Source of the DNA: Bradyrhizobium sp. Ai1a-2
GTDB lineage: Bacteria; Pseudomonadota; Alphaproteobacteria; Rhizobiales; Xanthobacteraceae
Length of the DNA stretch: 47,401 nt
Assembly (NCBI RefSeq): GCF_000426245.1
Contig: NZ_AUEZ01000065.1
Span: 1-47,401 of the forward strand
Reading direction: 5' to 3'
The translations under genes and the position numbers were made by a program. The notes beneath the pieces were generated by a model. It ran no database searches and was not told the origin of the DNA. It saw only the letters and a program-made list of their open reading frames with translations. Numbering within the stretch: position 1 is the first letter of the stretch; the number at the start of each line of letters is the position of its first letter. Shown here piece by piece: positions 40,391 through 47,401 of this stretch.

Positions 40391-41614
40391 ATGAGCGCGC
40401 GCGATGTCGCGTCGCGGCCGGTGAGCATGTCCAGTGCGAGTGCCCTGCTCGCTGCCTCCGATATCTGGTCATTCTCCGATCACACACCGGCTGCGGACAG
40501 TTCAGCGGCCAAGGCCAGCACCGAAGCCGAGCGGCCTGCCGCCCCGCCACCACCGGATACCGTCCTGAACATGCAGTCGGCGCGGGCCGACGTACCGGCG
40601 CGCTCGCCAGGCAGTAAGCCGAAAAAGGCGGATGCAGGCGAATCGCTCGTCTGGCCCCCGCGAAAATTATCGCTGGCGCTGCAAGGTGGTGGCACCTTTG
40701 CCGCCTTCACCTGGGGCGCGCTCGAGCGGCTTTTGGAAGAACCGAGTTGTGCGTTCGACACCATCAGCGGCGCCAGCGCTGGCGCCGTCAACGCCGCGCT
40801 GCTCGCTTGCGGTCTGGTGGAAGGTGGTCGCGAAGGCGCGCGCGCCGCACTCAACCGGTTCTGGATGCGGATCATGCATGAGGCATCCTTCCGCTCGCTG
40901 ATGCTGGTTGGAGGATTCTCGCCGGCGGGACGCTCGGTCGCGTTCGGGCCGACGCTGCGGTCCGGCCAGTTCGATCCGTTCGATCTCGATCCGCTGCGCC
41001 AGGCGCTGGCGAGAGACATCGATTTCACCGCGTTGCAGAGTCCCGCCTGCCCGAAACTTCTGGTTGCGGCAACGCGCGTCCGCGACGGCCGGCAGCAGGT
41101 GTTTGGCAATGCCGAGATCACCGCCGACGTGCTGCTCGCCTCGACCTGCCCACCCCTGATCCATTGCGCGGTCGAAATCGACGGCGAATCTTATTGGGAT
41201 GGCGGCTTTGGCGCCAATCCTCCGCTCGTTCGATTGGTCCAGGAATCCGAGACCTCCAACGTGCTCGTCGTTCAGGTCACGCCGGCGCGCGACAGCTATG
41301 TGCCGATCACGCCCGCTGCCATCGATCGCCGCCTCGACCAGATCACGGCCAATTCCGTGCTCAATGCCGAGATCGCCGCGCTGGAATGGGCGCGTCCTGC
41401 AGCAGCCCCCTCGCTGCGGCTGTTCCGGATTGCAGCGGAAGACGAGATCGACGGGCTCGCCCAGCGCAGCGCCACTGATCTGGGACCCGGCTTCATTCGC
41501 CAACTGCATCGGAGCGGGCGCAAGGCTGCCGAGCGTTTCCTGGCGCAAGACGCCGGCTCGACGCGGATCGAATCGCCGCGCAAGGCGCGCGTCGCCGAGC
41601 CTGCGCTCCTATAG
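40391..41614 (+). CDS. patatin-like phospholipase (second copy)
   Basis: This 407-residue protein differs from the lipoprotein at 23766: it has no signal peptide, and a Ala/Pro/Ser-rich N-terminal region (about 1-85) precedes the catalytic domain. The domain has KLSLALQGGGTFAAFTWG (93-109), nucleophile S129 in GASAG and D270 in YWDGGFG, so the dyad is intact. AGGA lies before the ATG at 40391; upstream TTG/ATG starts are less likely. It resembles cytoplasmic bacterial patatins; the lipid substrate is unknown. Its end overlaps the convergent amidase gene by 6 nt. Confidence 0.85.
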   Translation: MSARDVASRPVSMSSASALLAASDIWSFSDHTPAADSSAAKASTEAERPAAPPPPDTVLNMQSARADVPARSPGSKPKKADAGESLVWPPRKLSLALQGGGTFAAFTWGALERLLEEPSCAFDTISGASAGAVNAALLACGLVEGGREGARAALNRFWMRIMHEASFRSLMLVGGFSPAGRSVAFGPTLRSGQFDPFDLDPLRQALARDIDFTALQSPACPKLLVAATRVRDGRQQVFGNAEITADVLLASTCPPLIHCAVEIDGESYWDGGFGANPPLVRLVQESETSNVLVVQVTPARDSYVPITPAAIDRRLDQITANSVLNAEIAALEWARPAAAPSLRLFRIAAEDEIDGLAQRSATDLGPGFIRQLHRSGRKAAERFLAQDAGSTRIESPRKARVAEPALL

Positions 41615-42850
41615 TTTCGCCAGCGCCATTTCGACAAAGCGCGCCGCCGCGAGCGCCTTGGCGTCGGCGCCGAACGGCGCGATCACCTGCACGCCGACAG
41701 GCAAATTGCCCTCGGCCACATAGGCCGGCACGTTGACGCAGGGAACGCCCATCAGCGTCCAAAGCCGGTTGTAGCGGGGATCTCCGGTCGACGAGAGCCC
41801 TTTCGGCGCAGCGCCGGGCGCCGAGAGCGTCAGCAGCACATCGACATCGCCAAATGTTTCGGCGAGGGCCTGCCGCGCGCGGCCGGCGATCTCGATCGCC
41901 TCGTCATATTGAGCCGCAGTGACATCCCTGCTCGCGTCGAGGCGGCCGCGTAGCAATGGCGGCATCGCGTCATGCTTCTCGCGATATTCCCAGGCGAACG
42001 ACCGGTGCGCTTCAAAATCCTGCACCACCGGGTGAAGGCGCCAGGCTTCCGCAACGATCTCAGGCAATGACAGCGCGCGCACCGAAGCGCCGGCGCGCTC
42101 GGCCGCCTGCGCCGCGATCCGCAGTGCCTCCGCGCCTGAAACATCGGGCGCACCGGCAAAGTCCTGCGCGACGACGCCGATCCGCGGCGTCGCAATCGCG
42201 TCGGGCAAACGCAGCGCTGGCCGCCCCGTCATCGCCGCCAGCGCTACCGCGAGGTCGCTCACCCCTGAAGCGAACAGGCCGACGGTATCGAGCGTCCAGG
42301 AGAAGCATTTGACGCCGACCGTCGGCAGCAGCCGGTAGGACGGCTTGATCGCGGCCACGCCGCAAAACGACGCCGGCCGGATCACCGAGCCTGCCGTCTG
42401 CGTCCCCAGCGCCAGCGGAATCATCCCGGCCGCGACCGCTGCCGCCGAGCCCGCCGACGATCCGCCCGGCGTGTGGCCATGATTGCGCGGGTTGAGCGTC
42501 GCCGTCGGATCGTTGGCGGCGAACGCCGTCGTCGTGGTCTTGCCGACGATGGTGGCGCCGGCCTGCTTCAGCATCATCACCACAGACGCATCGGCGCGCG
42601 GACGGTTTCCGCGGTAGATCGACGCCCCCATCTCGGTCGCGAGATCCGCGGTGTCGATGATGTCCTTGATCCCGACCGCAATACCACGCAGCGGCCCCGA
42701 CGCTTGCGCGCGCGGATTTTCCGCCCGCGACGCGAAGGCGCCGGTCGTCTTCTCCTGCGTGTCGATCGCAGCGAGCGATTGGGCGAGCGCTGCGGCGGGC
42801 GAGAGTTCGCCCTGCTCGATGCGACGGGTAAGTTCGGCAACCGAAATCAT
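41609..42850 (-). CDS. amidase-signature family amidase
   Basis: The 413-residue protein has the catalytic Lys in VGIKDIIDT, cis-Ser and nucleophile Ser in PGGSSAGSAAAVAAG and LGTQTAGSVIRPASFCG. It resembles GatA but is shorter and lacks GatA-specific C-terminal features; no gat genes adjoin it, so a free amidase is more likely than a tRNA amidotransferase subunit. GGGAGGAAT precedes the ATG. The substrate is unknown. It overlaps the patatin gene tail to tail and separates plsY from dprA. Confidence 0.88.
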   Translation of the reverse strand: MISVAELTRRIEQGELSPAAALAQSLAAIDTQEKTTGAFASRAENPRAQASGPLRGIAVGIKDIIDTADLATEMGASIYRGNRPRADASVVMMLKQAGATIVGKTTTTAFAANDPTATLNPRNHGHTPGGSSAGSAAAVAAGMIPLALGTQTAGSVIRPASFCGVAAIKPSYRLLPTVGVKCFSWTLDTVGLFASGVSDLAVALAAMTGRPALRLPDAIATPRIGVVAQDFAGAPDVSGAEALRIAAQAAERAGASVRALSLPEIVAEAWRLHPVVQDFEAHRSFAWEYREKHDAMPPLLRGRLDASRDVTAAQYDEAIEIAGRARQALAETFGDVDVLLTLSAPGAAPKGLSSTGDPRYNRLWTLMGVPCVNVPAYVAEGNLPVGVQVIAPFGADAKALAAARFVEMALAKL

Positions 42851-42977
42851 CGGGAATTCCTCCCTTCGTTGGTCGGATTGCTTTTACGGACCGCCTCGCG
42901 ATCGGGCAAGGCGCGCCAGCGAATGGCTGATCGCCGGCCCCGTTGCCTGCGCGCTGCGGTTGATCCATGCTGACGCC

Positions 42978-44090
42978 ATGCACGACCGTCCCTCCAGGCA
43001 CGAACTCGCCGATACCGAACGTCTCGACCGCCTGCGGCTGATCCGCTCGGAGAACGTCGGCCCGCGCACTTTCCGCGCGCTGCTCAAGCATTTCGGCGAC
43101 GCCCGCACCGCACTCGAGCACCTGCCCGACATGGCGCGCCGCGGCGGCAGCGGTGCGGGACGCATCTGCACGGTCGAGGAAGCGAAGGCCGAGCTTGCGG
43201 CCTGCAACAGGTACGGCGTCAGCCTGGTCGCGCCGGGCGAAGCCTCCTATCCGACGCGGCTTGCCACGATCGATGACGCGCCGCCGCTGCTCGCAGTACG
43301 CGGCGCGCTCGACGTGCTGGCGCGGCCGATGATCGCGATCGTCGGCTCGCGCAACGCCTCAGGTGCCGGGCTGAAATTCGCCGCTACCCTCGCCCACGAT
43401 CTCGGCGATGCCGGTTTCATCGTGATCTCCGGCCTTGCCCGTGGCATCGACCAGGCTGCGCATCGCGCCACCGTCGAGACCGGCACGGTCGCGGTGCTCG
43501 CCGGCGGCCATGACCGGATCTATCCGCCCGAGCATGAGGACCTGCTCGCGGCCTTGCTCGAACGTGGCGCTGCGATCTCCGAAATGCCGCTCGGCCATGT
43601 CCCGCGTGCCCGCGACTTTCCGCGCCGCAATCGCCTGATCTCGGGTGCGGCGCTCGGCGTCGTCATCGTCGAAGCCGCGCATCGCTCGGGCTCGCTGATC
43701 ACCGCGCGCATGGCCGCCGAACAGGGCCGCGAAGTGTTCGCCGTGCCCGGCTCCCCGCTCGATCCGCGCGCCGCCGGCACCAACGATCTGATCAAGCAGG
43801 GCGCGGCGCTCGTGACCTGCGCGAGCGACATCATCAACGCGGTCCAGCCGATCATGGAGCGGCCGTTCGCGCTCGAGGCACGTGAAAGCGATGACGAGCC
43901 GCTCGATTTCGATACCGATCCGAGCGAGCGTGAACGCATCGTGGCGCTGCTCGGCCCGACCCCGGTCAGCCTCGACGACCTGATCCGGATGTCGGGCCTG
44001 TCCGCCACCATCGTTCGCACGGTGCTGCTCGAGCTTGAGCTTGCCGGCCGTCTCGAACGCCACGGCGGCGGACTGTTGTCGCTCGCGTAA
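42978..44090 (+). CDS. dprA: DNA-processing protein DprA
   Basis: DprA binds incoming single-stranded DNA during transformation and loads RecA; many bacteria without known competence keep it. The 370-residue protein has an N-terminal helical region (about 10-65), the Rossmann-fold core (IAIVGSRNASGAGLKFAAT, VISGLARGIDQAAHRA, FPRRNRLISG) and a C-terminal winged helix (about 308-368). I start at the ATG at 42978; the longer frame reads through the amidase. No clear ribosome site is visible. It is often followed by topA; here a palindromic repeat and two unrelated genes follow. Confidence 0.95.
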   Translation: MHDRPSRHELADTERLDRLRLIRSENVGPRTFRALLKHFGDARTALEHLPDMARRGGSGAGRICTVEEAKAELAACNRYGVSLVAPGEASYPTRLATIDDAPPLLAVRGALDVLARPMIAIVGSRNASGAGLKFAATLAHDLGDAGFIVISGLARGIDQAAHRATVETGTVAVLAGGHDRIYPPEHEDLLAALLERGAAISEMPLGHVPRARDFPRRNRLISGAALGVVIVEAAHRSGSLITARMAAEQGREVFAVPGSPLDPRAAGTNDLIKQGAALVTCASDIINAVQPIMERPFALEARESDDEPLDFDTDPSERERIVALLGPTPVSLDDLIRMSGLSATIVRTVLLELELAGRLERHGGGLLSLA

Positions 44091-44096
44091 GCTTTC

Positions 44097-44184
44097 GTAG
44101 CCCGGGTGGAGCGAAGCGCAACCCGGGGCATCCGTGTCAACGGTGAGAGCGGTCCCGGGTTACGCTCCGCTTCACCCGGGCTAC
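44097..44184. repeat. dispersed palindrome, family A copy 2
   Basis: An 88-nt element has the same ends as the copy at 32145-32233: GTAGCCCGGGTGGAGCG and CACCCGGGCTAC, with the shared centre ACCCGGGGCAT...CCCGGGTTACGCT. The interior differs (CCGTGTCAACGGTGAGAGC versus TTGCGTCAGCGTTGGCGAG). It sits directly after dprA. Confidence 0.88.
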
Positions 44185-44197
44185 GCATCCAATCTCT

Positions 44198-44647
44198 TCA
44201 ATCGCGATCGTTGCGCGTATCGAACTCGCCTCGCGCGCGCTCGATCTCGGGCAAATGCTCGAACGCCCACTGGCCGAGCGCCTGCACCGGCCGCGCAAGC
44301 CCGCGGCCGAGATCGGTCAGCTCATAGTCGACGCGCGGCGGGATGGTCGGAAACACCGTGCGCGTGACCAGCCCGTCGCGCTCCAGCCCGCGCAGCGTCA
44401 GGGTCAGCATCCGCTGCGAGATGCCGCCGATCGTGCGCTTGAGCTCGTTGAAGCGTCGCGGCCCGTCGCCGAGCAGCATGATCACCAGCACGCTCCATTT
44501 GTCGCCGACCCGCGCCAGCACCGAGGCCACGCCACGGCAGTCACTGCCGGTATGCGGGATGGGCTCCAGCACAGGCACATGGATGTGCTTGGGTTTCACT
44601 GATGTGCTCCGGTTAGAAAAATGTGCGTTCTTGCGGGGTTTTGCCAT
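44198..44647 (-). CDS. HxlR-family transcriptional regulator (divergent from azoreductase)
   Basis: The 149-residue protein has an HxlR/DUF24 winged helix (about 40-130: KWSVLVIMLLGDGPRRFNEL, then LTLTLRGLERDGLVTR) and a cysteine at 37 just before the domain, in SDCRGVASV. Regulators of this family with such a cysteine, e.g. YodB of B. subtilis, sense quinones or diamide and control azoreductase genes. I start at the ATG at 44647; a GTG 6 nt upstream is possible. It shares a 52-nt gap with the azoR-like gene and probably represses it. Confidence 0.9.
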   Translation of the reverse strand: MAKPRKNAHFSNRSTSVKPKHIHVPVLEPIPHTGSDCRGVASVLARVGDKWSVLVIMLLGDGPRRFNELKRTIGGISQRMLTLTLRGLERDGLVTRTVFPTIPPRVDYELTDLGRGLARPVQALGQWAFEHLPEIERARGEFDTRNDRD

Positions 44648-44699
44648 GGTCACTCATATAGCGCCAGTTACAAACTTATACCAAAGGGTGACACCAACC

Positions 44700-45308
44700 A
44701 TGAAACTCCTGCATCTCGACTCCAGCGTACTGGGCCCCCACTCCGTCAGCCGTCAGGTTTCCGCCGCCATCGTCGACCGGCTGCGCAAGACCCATCCCGG
44801 CATCGAGGTCACCTATCGCGACCTCACGACGACGCCGCTCGCCCATCTCTCGGGTTCCCATCTCGCCGCGAGCCAGGGAGCCACCCCCGAGGCCTCGCTG
44901 CAGGCGGACATCGCCGCAGGCCAGCAGGTCCTGGATGAGTTCCTGGCGGCCGACATCGTCGTGCTCGGCGCGCCCATGTACAATTTCACCATCCCGACCC
45001 AGCTCAAGGCCTGGATCGATCGCATCCTGGTTGCCGGCAAGACGTTCAAGTACAGCGCCGCCGGCGTCGAGGGCCTCGCCGGCAACAAGCGCGTCATCGT
45101 CGCGGTCTCGCGTGGCGGCTTCTACGGCGCAGACACGCCAGCCGCCGTCGGCGAGCATCTGGAGACTTATTTGCGCTGGGTGTTCGGCTTCATCGGAATC
45201 ACGAAGCCTGAAATCATCTCCGCCGACGGAATTCAGGTCGGGCCGGAGCATCGGGAAAAAGCCGTCTCAGGCGCGCTGCAGGCCGCAGGCAATCTCGACG
45301 CGGCTTGA
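44700..45308 (+). CDS. azoR: FMN-dependent NADH-azoreductase
   Basis: AzoR-type flavodoxin-fold enzymes reduce quinones and azo compounds in two-electron steps with NADH. The 202-residue protein begins MKLLHLDSSVLGPHSVSRQV and contains APMYNFTIPTQLKAWIDRIL and SRGGFYG, the FMN-binding segments of the family. AAGGGTG precedes the ATG. The divergent HxlR gene with a cysteine suggests induction by electrophiles. A hairpin after the stop probably ends the transcript. Confidence 0.93.
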   Translation: MKLLHLDSSVLGPHSVSRQVSAAIVDRLRKTHPGIEVTYRDLTTTPLAHLSGSHLAASQGATPEASLQADIAAGQQVLDEFLAADIVVLGAPMYNFTIPTQLKAWIDRILVAGKTFKYSAAGVEGLAGNKRVIVAVSRGGFYGADTPAAVGEHLETYLRWVFGFIGITKPEIISADGIQVGPEHREKAVSGALQAAGNLDAA

Positions 45309-45320
45309 GCAGATCGATTT

Positions 45321-45354
45321 ACGTCATGGCCGGTCTCGTCACCGGCCATGACGT
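45321..45354. terminator. bidirectional hairpin terminator
   Basis: ACGTCATGGCCGGT (45321-45334) pairs perfectly with ACCGGCCATGACGT (45341-45354) around a 6-nt loop. It lies between the convergent ends of azoR and the 49-aa gene. A short T/A-rich flank (GATTT) supports the minus strand weakly. Confidence 0.7.
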
Positions 45355-45359
45355 AACTG

Positions 45360-45509
45360 CTAATGCCAGCCGCCTTGCTCGGCGAAGATCACGGCGACCA
45401 CCGAAATCAACATGCCGATCCCGGCAAACAGGGCGACGGAAGCAAAGTCCGCGCTGTCTGTTTTCTGCGGGGCGCGGCCCGAAGTGGAGACTCGGATGGT
45501 GGTTGGCAT
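45360..45509 (-). CDS. 49-residue single-pass membrane protein
   Basis: A short minus-strand gene encodes MPTTIRVSTSGRAPQKTDSA followed by one hydrophobic helix (about 22-43: FASVALFAGIGMLISVVAVI) and ends EQGGWH. GGAG lies 10-13 nt before the ATG at 45509. The size is below common annotation cut-offs. It resembles small helper or stress membrane proteins in layout only; no function can be assigned. Confidence 0.6.
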   Translation of the reverse strand: MPTTIRVSTSGRAPQKTDSADFASVALFAGIGMLISVVAVIFAEQGGWH

Positions 45510-45669
45510 GGCTGCTCTCCAAGCCCAATGGTCAAAGAAACTCCCTGCCCATCAGAACTGTCTTGGCAGCCACGACCAAGGTTCAACAGCTTGCACCCAG
45601 TGCGACGAAATAGCTGGCAGGCTGAACCGGCGTCCGCTTTGTTCGAAAACGCTTCAGCCGGATCATGCT

Positions 45670-46458
45670 CTATTGCCGCGGGCTCTGCCCCCGATAGATC
45701 GGAGCGCCGGCGGGCAAGCCAGTGGCGCCGCCATCGACGAACAGTTCCTGCCCTTGGATGTGGGCGGAATCGTCGGAAGCCAGGAACAGCACCGTTTTCG
45801 AGATGTGGTCGGGTTCGCCGAGCCCGCGCAGCGGCGTCGACCGGGCGATGCGTGCCTCGAACGCCTTTTCTGCTTCTGGGGTTGCGGTCGCGGCGCCCCA
45901 GATCGGCGTGCGGATGGCACCCGGCGCGACCACGTTGACTCGAATGCCGCGCGGCGAGAGTTCGGAGGCCATCACGCGCGCCATCGCGCGCACGCCGCCC
46001 TTGCTCGCGGCATAGGCCGAATAACCCGGATTTCCCTGCACCGAGATCACCGAGCCGTTGAGGATGACCGAAGCGCCGTCATTGAGGTGCGGTACGGCCG
46101 CCTGCACCGTGAAGAACACGGCAGTCAGATTGGTGCGGATCACCTGCTCGAAGGCCGCGAGCGTCGTGCCGCCAAGCGGCGTCTGGCCGGGAATGCCGGC
46201 ATTGGCGAAGAGGATGTCGAGCTTGCCGAATTTCTGTGCGGCCTTCGCGACCGCGGCCTCTGTCGCTGCAACGTCGGTGGCATCGGCGACGATCGCAACC
46301 GCATTCGGTCCCAGTTCCTGCGCGGCCGCTTCCAGCGTCGCCTGGTTTCGCCCGGTGATCGCAACCTTGGCGCCTTCCTGAACAAACAGACGTGCGGTCG
46401 CTAGACCGATGCCGCTGTTGCCCCCTGTGATCAATGCCGTCTTGTTCGCCAGTCTCAC
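45670..46458 (-). CDS. short-chain dehydrogenase/reductase (SDR)
   Basis: The 262-residue oxidoreductase has the classical SDR set: TGGNSGIGLATA cofactor motif (11-22), NAG (about 86-88), a Ser in the LNGSVISVQG segment, YSAYAASKGG with the catalytic Tyr/Lys, and a C-terminal VDGGATG. The cofactor preference and substrate are not apparent. The start is GTG at 46458 with GGAGGATAGC before it. It is divergent from an HxlR regulator, with a dyad and promoter between. Confidence 0.92.
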   Translation of the reverse strand: MRLANKTALITGGNSGIGLATARLFVQEGAKVAITGRNQATLEAAAQELGPNAVAIVADATDVAATEAAVAKAAQKFGKLDILFANAGIPGQTPLGGTTLAAFEQVIRTNLTAVFFTVQAAVPHLNDGASVILNGSVISVQGNPGYSAYAASKGGVRAMARVMASELSPRGIRVNVVAPGAIRTPIWGAATATPEAEKAFEARIARSTPLRGLGEPDHISKTVLFLASDDSAHIQGQELFVDGGATGLPAGAPIYRGQSPRQ

Positions 46459-46482
46459 GCTATCCTCCAGTGATCGGTCGTG

Positions 46483-46536
46483 GTTGCATTATTAAACTAC
46501 GTTGGACAAGTAGACGATCTGGTCTTATAATGCAAC
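46483..46536. promoter_or_regulatory. inverted-repeat operator between SDR and HxlR genes
   Basis: GTTGCATTA (46483-46491) and TAATGCAAC (46528-46536) are exact complements 36 nt apart. One arm overlaps the -10 region of the hxlR promoter, so binding would control hxlR and probably the divergent SDR. Confidence 0.6.
46502..46531 (+). promoter_or_regulatory. sigma-70 promoter for the HxlR gene
   Basis: TTGGAC (46502-46507) and TATAAT (46526-46531) are 18 nt apart. Transcription would start near 46538, giving a leader of about 35 nt before the ATG at 46573. Confidence 0.65.
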
Positions 46537-46572
46537 TACACAAGCCTGTGATATGTTTCGACGGAGATCCTG

Positions 46573-47058
46573 ATGGTGAAGCGGACAAGCCTTGAGGGCG
46601 CGGAATGCCCGATCGCGCGCTCGCTGGATGTGCTGGGCGACTGGTGGTCGCTATTGATCATCCGTGATGCCCTGATGGGCCGGCGCCGCTTCGGCGAATT
46701 CCAGAAGAGCCTGGGGCTCGCGAGGAACATCCTCACCGTGCGGCTGCGCGCGCTGGTCGACCAGGGCATCCTGGAATTGGTCCCCGCCTCCGACGGCAGC
46801 GTCTATCAGGAATATGTGCTGACCCCGAAGGGATTTGGGGTCTTCCCGATCCTGGTGGCGCTCCGGCAATGGAGCGAGGAATTCGACGACCATCCGGAAG
46901 AGATCGGCACCACCATGGTCGACCGCGAGCAAGGCAAGCCGGTGAAGAAACTCGCGCTCCATTCCCAGGGCGGCCGGCCCCTCTCATTCGCCGACATCAC
47001 GTTGAAGCGCGGCGCGCCCAAGCGGGCGAAACGTGCGGGGGCGCTGCGCTCGCAATGA
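46573..47058 (+). CDS. HxlR-family transcriptional regulator (divergent from SDR)
   Basis: The 161-residue protein has the winged helix of the family (about 12-100: CPIARSLDVLGDWWSLLIIR, then NILTVRLRALVDQGILE) with a cysteine at 12, the position used for redox sensing in several members. The C-terminal 60 residues are basic (KRGAPKRAKRAG). It is divergent from the SDR gene, with an exact inverted repeat over its promoter, so autoregulation and SDR control are likely. Confidence 0.9.
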   Translation: MVKRTSLEGAECPIARSLDVLGDWWSLLIIRDALMGRRRFGEFQKSLGLARNILTVRLRALVDQGILELVPASDGSVYQEYVLTPKGFGVFPILVALRQWSEEFDDHPEEIGTTMVDREQGKPVKKLALHSQGGRPLSFADITLKRGAPKRAKRAGALRSQ

Positions 47059-47401
47059 CGATGTGGTTGCTTTGGGTGCGACAAAACAACTCGACGGGCA
47101 AATCACCCAAAAGTCTGTCCAGCCCTCGCGCGAAAAACATTCCGCTTCCGCCGTCGGGCAAATCAGTGATTTAACTCCGCGCGTCTCACGGCGGATGAGG
47201 GGCGGCTCGCGATCGTCACGAACGTTGCGGTGAGATGCGGTGGACGCGGGTGTTGCGACTGACGAGCGCGGCACTGGCGGACGGCGAAGTCGTGTGGTCC
47301 TGGCGCCCCGACGCTGGCGCTAAGCCTTTCGCGCGAACTTTGTTCGCGCTTGAGGTGACGGTGGCAAGAAAGCCCGGTCACCGGCTATCCGATTCACACA
47401 T
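47059..47401. repeat. gene-free end of window, probable dispersed repetitive DNA
   Basis: No gene is supported. The sequence is low in coding signal on both strands, and its words (e.g. GACGGGCAAATCACCCAAAA, then GTCGGGCAAATCAGTGATTT) form an internal repeat of GGGCAAATCA at 47097 and 47156. It looks like the repetitive intergenic DNA I associate with Bradyrhizobium genomes; that association is from memory, not from a search. Confidence 0.4.

Noticed and set aside
41609..42850. Second gatA gene
   Set aside because: It has the amidase signature but is about 80 residues shorter than GatA and is not linked to gatB or gatC; the real gatA is at 25642-27117.

Overview
The window is high-GC alphaproteobacterial chromosome. 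Gene content, gene order, rhizobial-type porin and dispersed palindromic repeats all point to Bradyrhizobium or a close relative (Nitrobacteraceae). This placement is an inference from the sequence; no database search was run. Most of the window is conserved core genome, interrupted by one degraded prophage and several short accessory insertions.

Layout. (1) 56-7421, all minus strand: the housekeeping cluster rpoZ, rsh (relA/spoT), pdxJ, acpS, lepB, rnc, era and a small membrane protein, with 4-nt stop/start overlaps at two junctions. (2) 7773-9731: an NYN-domain nuclease overlapping a uracil-DNA glycosylase of the family 5 type, convergent with a peroxiredoxin. (3) 9836-11681, minus strand: smpB, mscL, dapA. 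(4) 11915-15938: a periplasmic soluble lytic transglycosylase and, convergent with it, a large outer-membrane porin. (5) 15939-18217: a 1.1-kb gene-poor stretch with an AT-rich patch, a PhyH-like dioxygenase and a small Cys-rich secreted protein. (6) 18735-20813: tRNA-Ser(GCT) with a tyrosine integrase pointing into it, then phage scraps (a tail-fibre fragment and an unidentified ORF) fused into a truncated Sel1-type gene. (7) 21236-21591: two tiny putative genes, one a 30-residue Lys/Ala peptide. (8) 22156-27644, minus strand: gatC, a 70-aa protein, gatA, a 92-aa protein, a patatin-like lipoprotein and gatB. (9) 27726-31992: two nitronate-monooxygenase-like enzymes, a divergent LysR regulator with a clear dyad operator, and a secreted cyclase-family protein. 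(10) 32284-40237: ruvX, an AEC permease, a CPBP protease, an AidB-like acyl-CoA dehydrogenase, a VanX-type dipeptidase, pyrB with a pyrC-like gene that has lost metal ligands, and plsY. (11) 40391-44090: a second patatin and an amidase inserted between plsY and dprA. (12) 44198-47058: two HxlR regulators, each divergent from a redox enzyme (an azoreductase and an SDR), plus an unlisted 49-aa membrane protein. (13) 47059-47401: no gene; it looks like repetitive DNA.

Functional links. rnc, era, smpB, gatCAB, rsh and rpoZ serve RNA processing, ribosome assembly, tRNA charging and the stringent response. lepB, slt, mscL, dapA, plsY, acpS and the VanX-like enzyme serve envelope and lipid biogenesis. 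pyrB and the pyrC-like gene serve pyrimidine synthesis. Short palindromic repeats separate many transcription units; one 88-89-nt family is present twice (32145 and 44097). I found no CRISPR array, no rRNA and no complete insertion sequence. The most unusual points are the metal-ligand-deficient PyrC partner, the chimeric phage/Sel1 breakpoint, the tiny genes (30, 49, 70 and 92 aa) and the operator dyads of the divergent regulator pairs.
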